Shown piece after piece: positions 24,430 through 32,495 of a stretch of DNA of 64,000 bases. Source of the DNA: Kitasatospora cineracea (GTDB taxonomy: Bacteria > Actinomycetota > Actinomycetes > Streptomycetales > Streptomycetaceae). The first letter of the stretch is position 1; each line of letters opens with the position of its first letter. Position numbers and translations under genes: made by a program. Under the pieces are notes generated by a model. The model had not been told where the DNA came from. It searched no databases and worked only from the letters and a program-made list of their open reading frames with translations. Location: the NCBI RefSeq assembly GCF_003751605.1, contig NZ_RJVJ01000001.1, positions 3,596,001 through 3,660,000 of the forward strand, written 5' to 3'.

Positions 24430-24451
24430 CCGGCGGCGCACGCGGACGCGC

Positions 24452-24486
24452 GGGAGGGGGCGGCCCGGGCGGGGCCGCCCCCTCCC
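24452..24486. terminator. Bidirectional terminator between TetR and GNAT genes
   Basis: GGGAGGGGGCGGCC (24452-24465) pairs perfectly over 14 bp with GGCCGCCCCCTCCC (24473-24486), with a 7-nt loop. Confidence 0.8.
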
Positions 24487-24506
24487 GGAGGTGTGTCGAG
24501 GGGCCG

Positions 24507-25100
24507 TCAGGCGCCCGTCAGCCAGATCATCTTGCGGCCGGTCTCGGCCGGGGCGGTCGGCGCCTCCTGGTCGATCCGGTCCAGGGTGTAGCCGAGCTTG
24601 CGCGGGACGGCGGCGCTGGCCGCGTTCGACTCGTCGCAGTGGATCTCGGCCCGGGTGATGCCCGGCAGCGCGAGGGCCGCCGAGGTCAGGGCGCGGGCGG
24701 CGGCGGTGGCCAGGCCGCGGCCGGTGTGCTCGCGGTGCACCCAGTAGCCGATCTCCAGCGCGCCGGGGCCGATCCGGCCGTGCAGGCCGAAACCGCCGAT
24801 CACCAGGGCCGGTTCGGCGTCCAGGCCGAGCAGGTACAGGAAGTCGCTGCCCTCGTCCCAGGCCGCCTCGCCGCGCACCGAGAGCTGCTCGCTCTCCGGG
24901 AGGGTCGGCGCCTGCTGGGCCCAGGGCATCCACGGACGCAGGTGGTCGAGGTTGGCGAGCACCGCGGCGTTCAGCCCGGCGGCGTCCGCCAGCCGGCGGC
25001 GGCGCAGGTGCGCGCCGTCGCCGAGGGGCAGCAGCTCGGGCGGGCGGCCCGCGGTGAGCGGTCGCGCAACGTTGTCAGGTGCGTCGGTGGAGTGACTCAT
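24507..25100 (-). CDS. GNAT-family N-acetyltransferase (RimJ/RimL-like)
   Basis: The 197-residue protein begins with RRRRLADAAGLNAAVLANLDHLRPWMPWA, the usual start of RimJ/RimL acetyltransferases. It has the acetyl-CoA loop IGYWVHREHTGRGLATAAARALTSAAL (R/Q-x-x-G-x-G/A form) and ends with ESNAASAAVPRKLGYTL. It transfers acetyl from acetyl-CoA to an amino group of a protein N-terminus or small molecule. ATG 25100 was preferred; an upstream ATG at 25118 would add six residues. Confidence 0.9.
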   Translation of the reverse strand: MSHSTDAPDNVARPLTAGRPPELLPLGDGAHLRRRRLADAAGLNAAVLANLDHLRPWMPWAQQAPTLPESEQLSVRGEAAWDEGSDFLYLLGLDAEPALVIGGFGLHGRIGPGALEIGYWVHREHTGRGLATAAARALTSAALALPGITRAEIHCDESNAASAAVPRKLGYTLDRIDQEAPTAPAETGRKMIWLTGA

Positions 25101-25165
25101 GAACGGAGTATGCGCCATGCACCAACGCGCCGACCAGCGGATATCGGGACCGCCCCCCGTGCCCG

Positions 25166-25843
25166 TCAGAGCCGGACCATCACCTCGTCCAGCGGCTTGC
25201 GGACCAGGTCGGGCACCCGGGCGTCCTCGGCCGGGTAGCCGACCGGGATGACGTACGCGGCGCGCTCCTCCGGCGGGCGGTCGCAGACCTCGTTCAGGAA
25301 GCGCATCGGGCTGGGCGTGTGGGTCAGCGTGGCCAGGCCCGCCTGGTGCAGGGCGGAGAGCAGGAAGCCGACCGCGATGCCCACCGACTCCTTGGTGTAG
25401 TAGGGGCGCGGCGAGTGCGGGCCCTTGTGCACCTCGAACACCACGATCACCGCGGGCGCGTCCTCCAGGAACGGCTTGCGCCAGTCGGTGCCGATCGGGG
25501 CCAGCGCCGCCAGCCACTCCTCGGACGCCCGGTGGTCGTAGAACTCGCGCTCCTCCGCCTCCGCGGCCTCCCGCAGCCGCCGCTTGCGCTCCGGATCGGT
25601 GATCACCACGAACCGCCACGGCTGCACGTGCGCGCCGCTCGGCGCGGTCGCCGCCGTCCGCACCGCCCACTCCACCACCCCCTCGGGCAGCGGGCGGGTC
25701 GAGTAGTCGCGCACGGTGCGGCGCTGGTCCATCACCTGGTGGAAGGCCCGGCAGCGGTCGGCCGCCTCGTGGGCGGGGACACTCATCGGGCGGAGCGGCG
25801 TCGTCGGGTGGGACGGCGCCGGAGCGGGTGCACTGTCAACCAT
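25166..25843 (-). CDS. Nitroreductase-family flavoprotein
   Basis: A 225-residue FMN-binding nitroreductase. Signature parts are MDQRRTVRDYSTRPLPEGVVEWAVRTAATAPSGAHVQPWRFVVI (the R-R-T-R phosphate-binding region and PSGAH-x-QPW) and SVGIAVGFLLSALHQAGLATLTHTPSPMRFLNEV. This last form resembles the iodotyrosine-deiodinase-like branch. It would use NAD(P)H to reduce nitro- or halo-aromatics or quinones. The first 19 residues are Pro-rich; ATG 25786 (MSVPAHEAADR) is an alternative start. Same strand as the neighbouring GNAT gene, 65 bp apart. Confidence 0.9.
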   Translation of the reverse strand: MVDSAPAPAPSHPTTPLRPMSVPAHEAADRCRAFHQVMDQRRTVRDYSTRPLPEGVVEWAVRTAATAPSGAHVQPWRFVVITDPERKRRLREAAEAEEREFYDHRASEEWLAALAPIGTDWRKPFLEDAPAVIVVFEVHKGPHSPRPYYTKESVGIAVGFLLSALHQAGLATLTHTPSPMRFLNEVCDRPPEERAAYVIPVGYPAEDARVPDLVRKPLDEVMVRL

Positions 25844-25964
25844 GCGCGCCAGCCCAGCACGCGACGCGCCCCGGCGGAAGGGGCCGGGGCGCGGTCGGCA
25901 CGTACTGGCAAGAAGCGGTCGGCACGTACCGGCGAGGACGGCGGGCGGGGCCGGGGCCGGGGCG

Positions 25965-27611
25965 CTACGCCTCGGTGACCCGGCCGTCCGCGACCACCAG
26001 GCGCCGGTTCACCTGCACGGTGTCCAGCATCCGCCGGTCGTGGGTGACCAGCAGCAGGGTGCCGGTGTACGAGGCCAGCGCCTGCTCCAACTGCTCGATC
26101 GCGGGCAGGTCCAGGTGGTTGGTCGGCTCGTCCAGCACCAGCAGGTTCACCCCGCGGGCCTGCAGCAGCGCCAGCGCCGCCCTGGTCCGCTCGCCCGGCG
26201 AGAGCGTCCCGGCCGGGCGCAGCACGTGCACCGACTTCAGGCCGAACTTGGCCAGCAGGGTGCGGACGTCCTCCGGGTTCATCTCCGGCACGGCCGCCGA
26301 GAACGCCGCCAGCAGCGGCTGCTCCGCGTCCCCGCCGAACAGGTGCCCGCGGGCCTGCTCCACCTCGCCGATCAGCACGCCGGAGCCGAGCGCCGCGGAG
26401 CCCGAGTCCAGCTCCAGGCGGCCCAGCAGCGCCGCCAGCAGCGTCGACTTGCCCGCGCCGTTCGCGCCGGTGATCGCGACCCGGTCCGCCCAGTCGATCT
26501 GCAGGTCCACCGGGCCGAACGCGAACTCCCCGCGCCTGACGGCGGCCCGACGGAGCGTCGCCACCACCGAGCCGGAGCGCGGCGCGGCGGCGATCTCCAT
26601 CCGCAGCTCCCACTCCTTGCGCGGCTCCTCCACCACGTCCAGGCGCTCGATCATCCGCTGGGTCTGCCGGGCCTTCGCGGCTTGCTTCTCGCTGGACTCG
26701 GCGCGCTGCGCCCGGGCCTTCTTGTCGTTGTCGCCGCCCTTGCGCCGGGCGTTGCGGACGCCGTTGTCCATCCAGTTGCGCTGCATCTGGGCGCGGGCCT
26801 CCAGGCCGGACCTGGTGTCCGCGTACTCCTCGTACTGCTCGCGGGCGTGCCGGCGGGAGATCGCCCGCTCCTCCAGGTACGACTCGTAGCCGCCGCCGTA
26901 CAGGTTGACCTGCTGCTGGTGCAGGTCCAGCTCCAGCACCTTGGTCGCGGTGCGGGCCAGGAACTCGCGGTCGTGGCTGATCAGCACGGTGCCCGCGCGC
27001 AGGCCCTTCACGAACGCCTCCAGGCGCTCCAGGCCGTCCAGGTCCAGGTCGTTGGTGGGCTCGTCCAGCAGGAACACGTCGTAGCGCGACAGCAGCAGCG
27101 AGGCCAGGCCCGCCCGGGCCGCCTGGCCGCCGGACAGCGCCGTCATCGGCAGGTCCAGCGAGACCTTCAGGCCGAGCTGGTCGGCGACCTCCTCGGCCCG
27201 CTCCTCCAGGTCCGCGCCGCCCAGCTCCAGCCAGCGGTCCAGGCCCGCCGCGTACGCGTCGTCCGCGCCCGGACGGCCCTCCACCAGGCCCTCGGTGGCC
27301 TCGTCCAGCGCCGCCTGCGCCGCCGCCACGCCCGTGCGCCGGGCCAGGAAGTCCCGCACCGACTCGCCCTCGCGGCGCTCCGGCTCCTGCGGCAGGTGCC
27401 CGACGTTCGCGGTCGGCGGGCTCAGCTTCAGGCTGCCGCCCTCCGGGGCGTCCAGCCCGGCCAGCAGCCGCAGCAGGGTCGACTTCCCGGCGCCGTTCAC
27501 CCCCACCAGCCCGATCACGTCCCCGGGGGCGACGACCAGGTCCAACCCGGAGAACAGCGTGCGCTCGCCGTGGCCGGCGGCGAGGTCCTTGACGACGAGA
27601 GTGGCAGTCAT
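25965..27611 (-). CDS. ABC-F family ribosome-associated ATPase (EttA/Uup-like)
   Basis: A 548-residue ABC-F protein with two ATPase cassettes and no membrane segment. Cassette 1 has GVNGAGKSTLL and LSGGQAARAGLASLLL, then LLDEPTNDLDL. Cassette 2 has GANGAGKSTLL, LSPGERTRAALALLQARGVNLLVLDEPTNHLDL. A charged interdomain linker (about 235-320) contains the P-site tRNA interaction motif. ABC-F proteins act on the ribosomal E site to relieve stalling or give antibiotic resistance. A TAGAAT -10 box lies 10 bp before ATG 27611, so the leader would be very short. Confidence 0.95.
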   Translation of the reverse strand: MTATLVVKDLAAGHGERTLFSGLDLVVAPGDVIGLVGVNGAGKSTLLRLLAGLDAPEGGSLKLSPPTANVGHLPQEPERREGESVRDFLARRTGVAAAQAALDEATEGLVEGRPGADDAYAAGLDRWLELGGADLEERAEEVADQLGLKVSLDLPMTALSGGQAARAGLASLLLSRYDVFLLDEPTNDLDLDGLERLEAFVKGLRAGTVLISHDREFLARTATKVLELDLHQQQVNLYGGGYESYLEERAISRRHAREQYEEYADTRSGLEARAQMQRNWMDNGVRNARRKGGDNDKKARAQRAESSEKQAAKARQTQRMIERLDVVEEPRKEWELRMEIAAAPRSGSVVATLRRAAVRRGEFAFGPVDLQIDWADRVAITGANGAGKSTLLAALLGRLELDSGSAALGSGVLIGEVEQARGHLFGGDAEQPLLAAFSAAVPEMNPEDVRTLLAKFGLKSVHVLRPAGTLSPGERTRAALALLQARGVNLLVLDEPTNHLDLPAIEQLEQALASYTGTLLLVTHDRRMLDTVQVNRRLVVADGRVTEA

Positions 27612-27659
27612 GATGGGGTCGATTCTAGGCGGCGGCCCGGCTCCCCCCGGACGGGCGGC

Positions 27660-28091
27660 CTACTGGCGGGCCCAGCCCCCGGTGTTGGAGCGCGACTCGT
27701 AGCCGTGCGCCGTCCCGCGCCGCCACTCCTCGCCGGTCAGCCGCCGGTACGCCCGGTCCGGGACGTACAGCAGCGGCTCGGCCCAGACGAGCTCCCCGGC
27801 GTACGGCGCGAAGCGGCCCGGATCGGCCAGCACCGCCAGGTACGCGGCGCGGCCGTCGGCGACCACCGCTGCCCGGGTGTACAGGAACGCGTCACCGGAG
27901 AGCTCCTCGCCCAGCTCGCGGCGGTCCAGCCGGTACAGCGCCGTGGACAGCCGCTCGGCGAAGCCGGCCACCGCAGCGACCGGCCCGGCCGACAGGCGCT
28001 CCTCCAGCGCGGCGGCCAGCCGCTCCGCGTCCGGGTCCGCCCCGGGCGGGCGGCACTCCTCCAGCAGCAGCCAGAACTCGTCCTCGTCCAT
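27660..28091 (-). CDS. DUF4240-like protein
   Basis: The 143-residue product starts DEDEFWLLLEECR, the entry motif of DUF4240, and contains LSTALYRLDRRELGEEL, SGDAFLYTRAAVVADGRAAYLAVLADP and EPLLYVPDRAYRRLTGEEW. DUF4240 proteins are common in actinobacteria, and their function is unknown. ATG 28091 directly begins the conserved motif. The stop is 48 bp from the ABC-F start on the same strand. Confidence 0.7.
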   Translation of the reverse strand: MDEDEFWLLLEECRPPGADPDAERLAAALEERLSAGPVAAVAGFAERLSTALYRLDRRELGEELSGDAFLYTRAAVVADGRAAYLAVLADPGRFAPYAGELVWAEPLLYVPDRAYRRLTGEEWRRGTAHGYESRSNTGGWARQ

Positions 28092-28498
28092 GGCGGCCGA
28101 GTGTGCCCGGGGCCACTGACAGGGGCCGGGCCGGGGGTTCGGCCGGGGGCGGCAGGGGTGCCGGGGCCGGGGGGTTCGAGGTCGGGACCTAATTCCGTTG
28201 CGGGGCGCGGAGGGGGCTGCGTACCCTCGGAGACGTTGCATCCCCGCACGTCTGGAGAAGGCCGTTGCTCGTCTGAGGTCATGAGACACCGCGCACACGC
28301 CACACCCGTGTCCTTTCCGGGTCGGTCGGCGTGCGGGCGCGAGTGCGACCTCGGCCGGTCGGCGGTTCTGCGGCTCCCGTGCGGGTTTCCTGTTTCCCGC
28401 GGCGGTTCCCCCGTTCCCCGTGACGGCCCTGTGCGCTCCCGCGTTCCCGGTGTCTCCCGTGTTGCTCCCCTTCCCACGGCAACCTCCAGGAGGCCCTC
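28092..28498 (+). promoter_or_regulatory. Long leader of the second ABC-F gene, pyrimidine-rich, with hairpin
   Basis: About 400 bp separates the DUF4240 gene from the ABC-F start at 28499. AGACGT (28231-28236) and ACGTCT (28248-28253) form a hairpin. From about 28388 to 28480 the plus strand is rich in CGTTCCC/GTCTCCC-like elements, giving strong strand asymmetry. An in-frame ATG at 28281, starting Met-Arg-His-Arg, opens a frame that overlaps the ABC-F start. It could be an upstream ORF, but its codon use is poor. Many antibiotic-resistance ABC-F genes are induced by ribosome-mediated attenuation in such leaders. That applies here only by inference. Confidence 0.45.
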
Positions 28499-30115
28499 AT
28501 GGCGCAACCCACCACCTCGATCCTCTGCACCGACCTCGGCTTCGAATGGCCCGACGGCCGTCCGCTGCTGAGCGGTTTCCACCTCGCCGTCGGCCCCGGC
28601 CGCACCGGGCTGGTCGGGCTGAACGGCGCGGGCAAGTCCACGCTGCTGCGGCTGATCGCGGGGGAGCTCGCCCCCGCCGCCGGCACCGTCCGGGTCGCGG
28701 GCGAACTCGCCTACCTGCCACAGGACCTGACGGTCGCCGCCGGGCAGCGGGTGGACGAGACGCTCGGCATCCGGGCCCAGCGCGAGGCCCTGCACGCCAT
28801 CGAGTCGGGGGACGTGGACGAGCGCCACTTCACCGCGGTCGGCGACGACTGGGACGTCGAGGAGCGCGCCCGCGCCACCCTCGACCGCCTCGGCCTCGCC
28901 GAGCTCGACCTCGACCGCACCACCGGCGAGCTCTCCGGCGGCCAGGCCGTCCTGCTGCACCTCGCCGCCCTGCTGCTGCGCCGCCCCGACGTGCTGCTGC
29001 TCGACGAGCCCACCAACAACCTGGACGCCCAGGCCCGGGCCCGGCTGTACGACGCGGTGGCCGGCTTCCCCGGCGTGCTGCTGCTGGTCAGCCACGACCG
29101 CGAACTGCTGGACCGGGTCGACCAGATCGCCGACCTGCGGGACGGCGAAGTCACCTGGTACGGCGGCAACTTCAGCGCCTACCAGGAGGCCCTGGAGGCC
29201 GAGCAGGAGGCCGCCGAGCGCGTCGTCCGCAACGCCGAGGCCGACGTCAAGCGGCAGAAGCGGGACCTGGTCGAGGCCACCCAGCGGCTCGCCAAGTCCG
29301 CCGCCTACGGCAAGCAGCGCTCGGTGCGGCGCAACGACCCCAAGGCGCTGGCCGACAAGCTCCAGGGCAAGGGCGAGGAGACCGCCGGCCGCCTGCGCGG
29401 CATGCACACCGAGCGCCTCAACGAGGCCAAGGACCGGCTGGCCACCGCCGAGGAGGCCGTCCGGGACGACGCCGAGATCCGGATCGACCTGCCCCGCACC
29501 GCCGTCCCCGCCGGGCGCACCGTCCTCTCCCTGGAGGGCGTCCGCCTGGCCCACGGCGGCCGCGGCCGGATCGACCTGGAACTGCGCGGCCCCGAACGGG
29601 TCGCCCTGCTCGGCCGCAACGGCTCCGGCAAGAGCGCGCTGCTGCGCACCGTCGCCGGTGAACTCGCCCCCGCCGAGGGCATGGTCACCACCCCGGTGCA
29701 ACTGCGGTACCTGCCCCAGCGGTTGGACGTGCTGGACGACGGGCAGACGGTCTTCCGGAACGTCAGGGCACACGCCCCCGCCGCCACCGACAACGAGGTC
29801 CGGGCCCGGCTGGCCCGCTTCCTGTTCCGCGGCGCCCGGGCCGACCAGCCGGCCGGCACGCTCTCCGGCGGCGAGCGCTTCCGGGCCACCCTGGCCGCCC
29901 TGCTGCTGGCCGACCCGCCGCCGCAGCTCCTGCTGCTCGACGAGCCGACCAACAACCTGGACCTGGCCAGCGTCCGCCAGCTCACCCAGGCCCTGGCCGG
30001 CTACCGGGGCACCCTGATCGTCGCCAGCCACGACTACCCCTTCCTCCGGGAGATCGGCATCACCCGCTGGCTGGAGTGGGACGGGGGTGACCTCCGCCCG
30101 ACCGACCCGCGCTGA
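28499..30115 (+). CDS. ABC-F family ATPase, antibiotic-resistance-like
   Basis: The 538-residue protein contains two nucleotide-binding domains. The first has GLNGAGKSTLLRLIAGE, LSGGQAVLLHLAALLL and LLLDEPTNNLDAQ. The second has GRNGSGKSALLRTVAGE, LSGGERFRATLAALLL and LLLDEPTNNLDLAS. The linker (about 225-320) is long and basic (DVKRQKRDLVEATQRLAKSAAYGKQRS). The architecture and sequence resemble actinobacterial ARE ABC-F proteins that dislodge macrolide-, lincosamide- or streptogramin-type drugs from the ribosome. A CAGGAGG site precedes ATG 28499. The unusual leader would fit drug-induced expression. It could alternatively be a housekeeping translation factor. Confidence 0.93.
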   Translation: MAQPTTSILCTDLGFEWPDGRPLLSGFHLAVGPGRTGLVGLNGAGKSTLLRLIAGELAPAAGTVRVAGELAYLPQDLTVAAGQRVDETLGIRAQREALHAIESGDVDERHFTAVGDDWDVEERARATLDRLGLAELDLDRTTGELSGGQAVLLHLAALLLRRPDVLLLDEPTNNLDAQARARLYDAVAGFPGVLLLVSHDRELLDRVDQIADLRDGEVTWYGGNFSAYQEALEAEQEAAERVVRNAEADVKRQKRDLVEATQRLAKSAAYGKQRSVRRNDPKALADKLQGKGEETAGRLRGMHTERLNEAKDRLATAEEAVRDDAEIRIDLPRTAVPAGRTVLSLEGVRLAHGGRGRIDLELRGPERVALLGRNGSGKSALLRTVAGELAPAEGMVTTPVQLRYLPQRLDVLDDGQTVFRNVRAHAPAATDNEVRARLARFLFRGARADQPAGTLSGGERFRATLAALLLADPPPQLLLLDEPTNNLDLASVRQLTQALAGYRGTLIVASHDYPFLREIGITRWLEWDGGDLRPTDPR

Positions 30116-30130
30116 CCTGCCCGCGCCGCC

Positions 30131-30212
30131 CGGCCCGCCCCGGCCCGCCCAGGCCCGACCCGCCCAGGCCCGACCTGCCCCGGCCCGCCCAGGCCCGACC
30201 TGCCCCGGCCCG
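30131..30212 (+). repeat. Short GC-rich tandem repeats downstream of ABC-F
   Basis: CGGCCCGCCCAGGCCCGACC occurs at 30141-30160 and 30181-30200, with partial copies between (CGCCCAGGCCCGACCTGCCC at 30161-30180) and around them. The unit is 20-25 bp. It starts 15 bp after the ABC-F stop and contains no gene. Confidence 0.75.
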
Positions 30213-30350
30213 TCCGGCGGGGCCGTCCGGCCGGTCCGTCCCATTCCGGTGTCCGTACCGTGGGACGGCCGGGCCCGGGCGCCCGGCGGGAGGGCAGGAT
30301 CGGGGGCGGTCCTGTTGTCGGTCTGTCGTTGTCCCGCTGGAGGGTGTGCC

Positions 30351-31583
30351 GTGGCGCTGGTCGAGATCCCCGGTTCGAAGTCGGTCACGGCGCGCGCGCT
30401 GTTCCTGGCCGCCGCGGCGGACGGGGTGACCACCCTGGTGCGCCCGCTGGTGTCGGACGACACCGAGGGCTTCGCCGAGGGCCTGCGCACGCTCGGGTAC
30501 CAGGTGGAGCGCGAGCAGCGGGAGTGGCGGATCACCGGCCGCCCGCAGGGGCCGGGCGCCGACGGCGCCTCGGTGTTCTGCCGGGACGGCGCCACCACCG
30601 CCCGCTTCCTGCCCACGCTGGCCGCCGCCGGGCACGGCACCTTCCACTTCGACGCCTCCGAGCAGATGCGCCGCCGTCCGCTCGGCCCGCTCACCACCGC
30701 GCTGCGCGACCTCGGCGTCGCCCTGGAGCACCACGGCGCCGAGGGCCACCACCCGCTGAGCGTCCGGGCGGCCGGCGTCGAGGGCGGCGAGGTCACGCTC
30801 GACGCCGGGCTGTCCTCGCAGTACCTGACGGCGCTGCTGCTGCTCGGCCCGCTCACCCGCACCGGCCTGCGGATCCGCGTCACCGACCTGGTCTCCGCCC
30901 CGTACGTCGAGATCACCCTCGCCATGATGCGCAGCTTCGGCGTCGAGGTGGCCCGCGAGGGGAACGTGTTCGACGTCCCGGCCGGCGGCTACACCGCCGC
31001 CCGGTACCCGGTCGAGCCGGACGCCTCCACGGCCTCGTACTTCTTCGCCGCCGCCGCACTGACCGGCCGCGAGGTGACCGTCCCGGGCCTGGGCCGCGGC
31101 GCCCTCCAGGGCGACCTGAAGTTCGTCGAGGTGCTGGAGCGGCTCGGCGCGAAGGTCGAGATCGGGGCGGACGCCACCACCGTCACCGGCGGCACCCTCA
31201 CCGGCGGGACCGTCAACATGCGCGACATCTCCGACACCATGCCGACGCTGGCGGCCATCGCCCCGTTCGCCTCCGGCCCGATCCGGATCGAGGACGTCTA
31301 CAACACCCGGATCAAGGAGTGCGACCGGCTCGACGCCTGCGCGCAGAACCTGCGCCGCCAGGGCGTCGACGTCGCCACCGGCCGGGACTGGATCGAGATC
31401 CGCCCCGGCACCCCGAAGCCGGTCGAGATCGAGACCCACGGCGACCACCGGATCGTGATGTCCTTCGCCGTCGCCGGGCTGCGCACCCCCGGCACGACCT
31501 ACGACGACCCGGGCTGCGTGCGCAAGACCTTCCCCGGCTTCCACGACGCGTTCGCCGCCTGGGCGGCCCGGCCGGAGGGCTGA
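30351..31583 (+). CDS. aroA: 3-phosphoshikimate 1-carboxyvinyltransferase (EPSP synthase), divergent form
   Basis: GTG 30351 lies 7 nt after CTGGAGG and begins ALVEIPGSKSVTARALFLAAAADG, giving 410 residues. It joins shikimate-3-phosphate and PEP in aromatic amino acid synthesis. Preserved motifs include PGSKS with K10, GLSSQYLTALLLLGPL, EPDASTASYFFAAAAL and MRDISDTMPTLAAIAPFASGPIRIEDVYNTRIKECDRL. The usual N-A-G-T-A-M-R loop is D79-GATTA-R85, placing Ala at the Gly96 position of the E. coli enzyme. The N-terminus lacks the roughly 15-residue extension of ordinary streptomycete AroA. This looks like the second, divergent actinobacterial AroA, possibly not the housekeeping copy. Chorismate or shikimate genes are not adjacent. 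Confidence 0.92.
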   Translation: MALVEIPGSKSVTARALFLAAAADGVTTLVRPLVSDDTEGFAEGLRTLGYQVEREQREWRITGRPQGPGADGASVFCRDGATTARFLPTLAAAGHGTFHFDASEQMRRRPLGPLTTALRDLGVALEHHGAEGHHPLSVRAAGVEGGEVTLDAGLSSQYLTALLLLGPLTRTGLRIRVTDLVSAPYVEITLAMMRSFGVEVAREGNVFDVPAGGYTAARYPVEPDASTASYFFAAAALTGREVTVPGLGRGALQGDLKFVEVLERLGAKVEIGADATTVTGGTLTGGTVNMRDISDTMPTLAAIAPFASGPIRIEDVYNTRIKECDRLDACAQNLRRQGVDVATGRDWIEIRPGTPKPVEIETHGDHRIVMSFAVAGLRTPGTTYDDPGCVRKTFPGFHDAFAAWAARPEG

Positions 31584-31622
31584 CCGCCCGGGCGGCGAAC
31601 GGGGGTGGTGCGCGGTGCGGGC

Positions 31623-32495
31623 TCAGTCCTTCACCGCGCCGCCCAGGCCCGAGACCATGTGCCGCTGCACCAGCACGAAGAAGACCAGCACCGGGACGGT
31701 CATCAGGGTCGAGGCGGCCATGATGCCGCCCCAGTCGTTCTCGTCCGGCTTGAAGAACACCATCAGCGCGGCCGGCAGGGTCTGGTGGTCGGTGTCCAGG
31801 ATCAGGGTCTTGGCGAACACGAAGTCGTTCCAGGCCGTGATGAAGGAGAACACGCTGGTCGCCGCCAGCCCGGGGGCCACCAGCGGGAACAGGATCCGCC
31901 ACAGGATGGTGAACCGGCTCGCCCCGTCGATCCGGGCCGCCTCCTCCAGCGACTCCGGCACCGCCGCGACGAAACCGCGCAGCATCCACACCGCGAACGG
32001 CAGCGAGAACGCCAGGTTCACCAGCATCAGCGAGCCCAGCGAGGACAGGCCGAAGCCCGGCGCGACCGAGCCGATGTCCCGGACCAGGAAGAACAGCGGG
32101 ATGGTCAGCGCCTCGACCGGCACCATCTGCGCCACCAGGAACATGATCAGGATGGTGGTCTTGAACCGGAACCTGAACCGGGACAGCGCCACCGCCGCCA
32201 GGAACGCGATCGCGGCCGACACCACCACCACGACCACCGCCACCGCGAGGCTGTTCAGGAAGTACCGCCCGAAGCCGGACACCCCCAGCGCGTTGCGGAA
32301 GTTCTCCAGCGTCGGCGCGAACGTCCACGGCCGCGGGTGCGCCGAGGTGATCTCGCCCTTCGGCTTCAGCGCCGACAGCACCATCCAGTACAGCGGGAAC
32401 ACCGTCAGCAGGGCCAGCACCACGGCGACGGTGTTCGCACCCTGCCGCAGCACCCGGTTGTCGCGGCGCCCGGCGGTGAAGGGCTTGCGGATCAA
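31623..32495 (-). CDS. Sugar ABC transporter permease (MalG/UgpE-like)
   Basis: A 290-residue integral membrane protein with six predicted helices. The EAA loop reads ESLEEAARIDGASRFTILWRILFPLVAPGLAA, characteristic of carbohydrate uptake permeases. The start is TTG at 32495, after GGGGAGGAAC; it overlaps the stop of the upstream permease (TTGA), so translation is coupled. It would pair with the next permease and a shared ATPase such as MsiK, since no ATPase gene is present here. Confidence 0.93.
   Translation of the reverse strand: MIRKPFTAGRRDNRVLRQGANTVAVVLALLTVFPLYWMVLSALKPKGEITSAHPRPWTFAPTLENFRNALGVSGFGRYFLNSLAVAVVVVVVSAAIAFLAAVALSRFRFRFKTTILIMFLVAQMVPVEALTIPLFFLVRDIGSVAPGFGLSSLGSLMLVNLAFSLPFAVWMLRGFVAAVPESLEEAARIDGASRFTILWRILFPLVAPGLAATSVFSFITAWNDFVFAKTLILDTDHQTLPAALMVFFKPDENDWGGIMAASTLMTVPVLVFFVLVQRHMVSGLGGAVKD

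Noticed and set aside
28281..28571. A 97-codon plus-strand ORF as an ordinary gene
   Set aside because: It overlaps the ABC-F start out of frame and its codon use is poor. It is listed only as a possible leader ORF.
30131..30212. CRISPR array
   Set aside because: The repeat is short, imperfect and directly tandem with no spacers, and no cas gene is present.
30087..30350. An N-terminal extension of aroA
   Set aside because: The upstream frame encodes the GC-rich tandem repeat, and a good ribosome binding site precedes GTG 30351, where the conserved sequence starts.
27737..30925. Long minus-strand frame over the second ABC-F and aroA genes
   Set aside because: The only real motifs are in the plus-strand frames; its sequence is Gly/Val-rich filler.
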